From: Irineochytrium annulatum
Taxonomy: Eukaryota; Chytridiomycota; Chytridiomycetes; Chytridiales; Chytridiaceae
Direction of reading: 5' to 3'
Assembly (NCBI GenBank): GCA_027600665.1
Contig: JADGJL010000886.1
Span: 1-12,437, forward strand
DNA: 12,437 nt
In this document: positions 10,801 through 12,437 of the stretch, one piece after another
Layout of the letters: each line of letters opens with the position of its first letter
Numbering within the stretch: position 1 is the stretch's first letter
The notes under the pieces: generated by a model
The model's database searches: none
What the model saw: the letters and a program-made list of their open reading frames with translations, nothing else
What the model was told of the DNA's origin: nothing
Position numbers and translations under genes: made by a program

Positions 10801-11221
10801 ACGTCCCCAGCCGCCCACGGGGACCGCATAACACCCACGGTCGTTACGGGCTCCGTGTGACCCGTCAGTACCGCCGTCGTATTCCACTTACACGTCGGGT
10901 CAGCATACACCAACCGCAACCTTATCCACAACTCACAACGCCCTCCGCGCTCAACCTCCACACCCTACAGGTCGTATCCGCCGACGCCGACACGACGCCA
11001 ACCTCGCGCGACCCCCGCCTCAGGAAGCGGACGCAGTTAACCCTGCCCGTGTGACCCCTCAGCGTCTGCAGAATCCCGCGGCGGGACGGGTGCTGCGGGT
11101 CATAGACGGCGACCCAGGTGTTGCAGGCCACCAGGACGCCGTGGCCGGAGATAGACCAGTCCGCGGCCTGGGAGACCCTGTTGCAGGCCGAGGCGATGAG
11201 GTCCGAGGTGACAGTAATCAT
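7811..11221 (-). CDS. ELP2: Elongator complex subunit Elp2 (WD40 double propeller), 17 exons, complete
   Basis: Exons (minus): 11221-10937, 10886-10727, 10669-10586, 10523-10459, 10403-10111, 10056-10003, 9945-9854, 9800-9694, 9617-9391, 9331-9181, 9120-9037, 8993-8806, 8731-8475, 8428-8322, 8270-8158, 8102-8001, 7955-7811 (TGA). All phases agree and give 837 residues, a normal size for Elp2. Introns are 43-76 nt. Diagnostic blocks: [10 protein letters not shown] and [11 protein letters not shown] near the N terminus; [44 protein letters not shown] (~382-401); [52 protein letters not shown] (540-552); [11 protein letters not shown] (597-607); [33 protein letters not shown]; and [13 protein letters not shown] at the end. 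Elp2 forms two seven-bladed propellers and helps assemble the Elp1-Elp2-Elp3 core, which modifies wobble uridines in cytoplasmic tRNAs. The start at 11221 is chosen by homology; no upstream exon is needed. Confidence 0.97.
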
Positions 11222-11672
11222 TTCGGGCAAAGTTGACAGCTGGGTGAGGGTCTTTTTACGAAAATGTTGGGCTATTCATGTAAATGCTATCAAAACACAC
11301 TCCGACCAAAGAATATCTTCTGTTAAGGTGCGAGTTGACACTGATCGTTCGTGGCAAAAAAGATATTTACGCCGACCCGACCGTTAAAGATCAGAGAGGA
11401 ACATTGGCTGGCATTTGGCGAGGCTGTTCTGATTGCGGCACCGGACTGCGTGGCGATTGGGGGCGATGGCGGGTTTAAAGTGGGTGGGGGTCTCTTGGTC
11501 GGGCGGCGTGGTTCTTTCCCCGTCCGTCCAACCAAACAGCAGGGCCGTCTGCGCGCTCGCTCCCGACCCGACAGCATTTTGCTCGCCCAGAAAAGACACG
11601 AGGGTCGGTGTCGGCCTTTTCCAGAACACCACGCGCTTCTGGGGCGAGGTCGCCTGACTATCCCCGGCAGTA

Positions 11673-11692
11673 GGAGCTGGACAGAACCACAC
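11673..11692 (+). repeat. 20-bp direct repeat, copy 1
   Basis: The 20 bases here, beginning GGAGCTGG and ending ACCACAC, recur exactly at 11789-11808 in the same orientation, 116 bp apart start to start. Flanking bases differ on both sides. A perfect 20-mer repeated within 120 bp is not expected by chance. Confidence 0.9.
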
Positions 11693-11788
11693 GAGAAACA
11701 GAGGAGGCCGCGTCTCTGCGTGGGGGTGGAGTGCGGGTGGGGGTGGGCAGCGGACGTGACGACGTTGAAGACATAATGCGACCGAGAT

Positions 11789-11808
11789 GGAGCTGGACAG
11801 AACCACAC
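11789..11808 (+). repeat. 20-bp direct repeat, copy 2
   Basis: Second exact copy of the 20-mer at 11673-11692. The 96 bp between the copies shows no terminal inverted repeat that would mark a transposon. Origin by local slippage or duplication, or a repeated regulatory site, is possible. Confidence 0.9.
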
Positions 11809-11958
11809 TATTTACATACTTACTACGTCGGGGGGTTGATGGAAAGCTGACTGGCCGTCGGCCTAGTACCCGTATAACGTTATTATTATGCATGCATCGT
11901 TATCGCAACAGCTGCATCGAATCTTTTCGAAACCGAGTCATCGGCCTGCTCTGCCACC

Positions 11959-12437
11959 ATGCCTGCATCCGCTCTCACCGCCCCCGATCACGCCCCCGCA
12001 CCCATCATCCCATCCGTCGTCGTCGGGACGGCCCCTGAAGTCACCTCGATGCTGGATCCGCCGCCGCATCCTTTGCCGACGTCGGACCCCGCATCGTGCG
12101 GGGCCGGCGTCGGCGCCGTGGCTGCGGGCGCAAACCCGCAGAGTAAAAACCACAAGAAGAAGAAGAAGAAGAAGAAGGCCTCATCAGCTGCTGCGGAGCT
12201 GAACGGGAAGCAGCGCTTGATCAGGGACTCGGTCGAGGTCCGGAAAGAATGGGATCGCAAGGTGTTTGCTGTGCAGGAGAGCCTGTTTGACGGGCAAGCG
12301 GAGCATACGGAGCTGGAGAAGGCGGTTGGTACTCTCTCTCTTAGCCTTAGAGCTGGCGCGCGCGGAGGGAGGGACGGAGGGAGTGTGGGAGAATGGAGGT
12401 GACGGAGGAGGGAGGGCGAGAGGGAGGAGAGCATGGG
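11959..12437 (+). CDS. Unrecognised protein, N-terminal part only (runs off window)
   Basis: The ATG at 11959 has an ideal context (tgccaccATGcc). The frame stays open to a TGA at 12400-12402, so an intron must start before that point if the gene continues, and the true exon end is uncertain. Possible donors are the GTs near 12325-12330; after these the translation turns low-complexity. Residues 1-62 are Pro/Ala-rich and probably disordered. Residues 66-73 are eight lysines encoded by AAG repeats. Residues ~82-122 (GKQRLIRDSVEVRKEWDRKV onward) are charged, helical-looking and read as normal protein. I do not recognise the family. It is divergent from Elp2. The gene call rests on start context and the plausible helical segment, and the product cannot be named. 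Confidence 0.6.
12154..12177 (+). repeat. (AAG)8 trinucleotide microsatellite coding polylysine
   Basis: Eight perfect AAG units in frame give lysines 66-73 of the gene starting at 11959. Pure codon repetition suggests replication slippage, so length may vary between isolates. Polylysine runs of this type often act as nuclear/nucleolar targeting or RNA-binding patches, but here that is only a possibility. Confidence 0.9.
12361..12434 (+). repeat. Purine-rich GGAGGGA low-complexity tract
   Basis: The last ~75 bases are almost pure G/A with repeated GGAGGG units. Four GGG runs (12367-12369, 12371-12373, 12379-12381, 12387-12389) with loops of 1, 5 and 5 bases meet the usual G-quadruplex pattern. 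The tract falls just after the last convincing coding residues, so it probably belongs to an intron of the truncated gene. Confidence 0.7.

Larger units (their letters stand above)
11222..11958. other. Divergent intergenic region (possible bidirectional promoter)
   Basis: This 737-bp stretch lies between the Elp2 start (-) and the start of the gene at 11959 (+), so it should contain both promoters and 5' leaders. Open frames of 140-170 codons cross it in several frames on both strands, but none shows recognisable motifs. Their overlap on both strands points to a GC-rich, stop-poor spacer. The only structure I can support is an exact 20-bp direct repeat (11673-11692 and 11789-11808). Confidence 0.55.

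Noticed and set aside
11351..11776. 141-codon plus frame upstream of the gene at 11959
   Set aside because: No motif, and it overlaps equally long frames in other phases; most likely non-coding promoter DNA.
11384..11893. 169-codon minus frame (and overlapping 161-codon frame at 11323-11808)
   Set aside because: No recognisable motif and Pro/Arg/Ser-heavy composition. Other long frames cross the same region on both strands, so it looks like a stop-poor GC-rich spacer. Transcript evidence could overturn this.
1..12437. A novel multigene defence, mobile or biosynthetic system
   Set aside because: The genes are a vacuolar transporter, an Elongator subunit, a membrane fusion protein and one unknown. 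Each has its own spacing and introns, with no transposase, reverse transcriptase, integrase or cluster-type enzyme. The novelty is confined to the fusion protein.

Overview
The window looks like nuclear DNA from a fungus. The genes are split by many short spliceosomal introns (43-76 nt, GT...AG). Several introns carry a CTAAC- or CTGAC-like branch point about 10-25 nt before the acceptor. Coding exons are GC-rich, start sites have good Kozak context (ccaccATG), and CTG reads as leucine inside conserved blocks. Protein content fits fungi: an Avt3-type vacuolar transporter, a DUF3431 domain and an Elongator subunit. The density of short introns would suit an early-diverging (for example zoosporic) lineage, but that placement is a guess. 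There is no sign of prokaryotic genes, tRNA or rRNA, CRISPR or a complete mobile element.

Layout. Positions 1-1549 are non-coding as far as I can see. Positions 1550-4223 (+) hold a complete five-exon gene for an 810-residue Avt3/Avt4-type vacuolar amino-acid transporter. Positions 4224-5211 are the intergenic space between convergent genes. Positions 5212-7502 (-) hold a five-exon gene for a 692-residue protein: a TPT/nucleotide-sugar-transporter-like membrane domain, an extra transmembrane helix and a C-terminal DUF3431 domain. After a 308-bp gap, 7811-11221 (-) is a 17-exon gene for Elongator subunit Elp2 (837 residues), which can be reconstructed almost codon by codon. A 737-bp divergent intergenic region (11222-11958) contains an exact 20-bp direct repeat. 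A fourth gene starts at 11959 (+) and runs off the window; its product is not recognised and carries an eight-lysine run.

The genes are unlikely to form one pathway. Elp2 acts in tRNA wobble-uridine modification, the Avt3-like protein in vacuolar amino-acid export, and the fusion protein probably in the Golgi/ER endomembrane system. The most noteworthy item is the transporter-DUF3431 fusion. Its topology (ten TPT helices, a tetra-arginine loop, an eleventh helix, then a cysteine-rich domain with an N-glycosylation sequon) suggests a lumenal domain joined to the transporter that might supply its substrate.

Exon limits were deduced by hand from reading frame, splice consensus and remembered family conservation; no alignment or transcript data were available.
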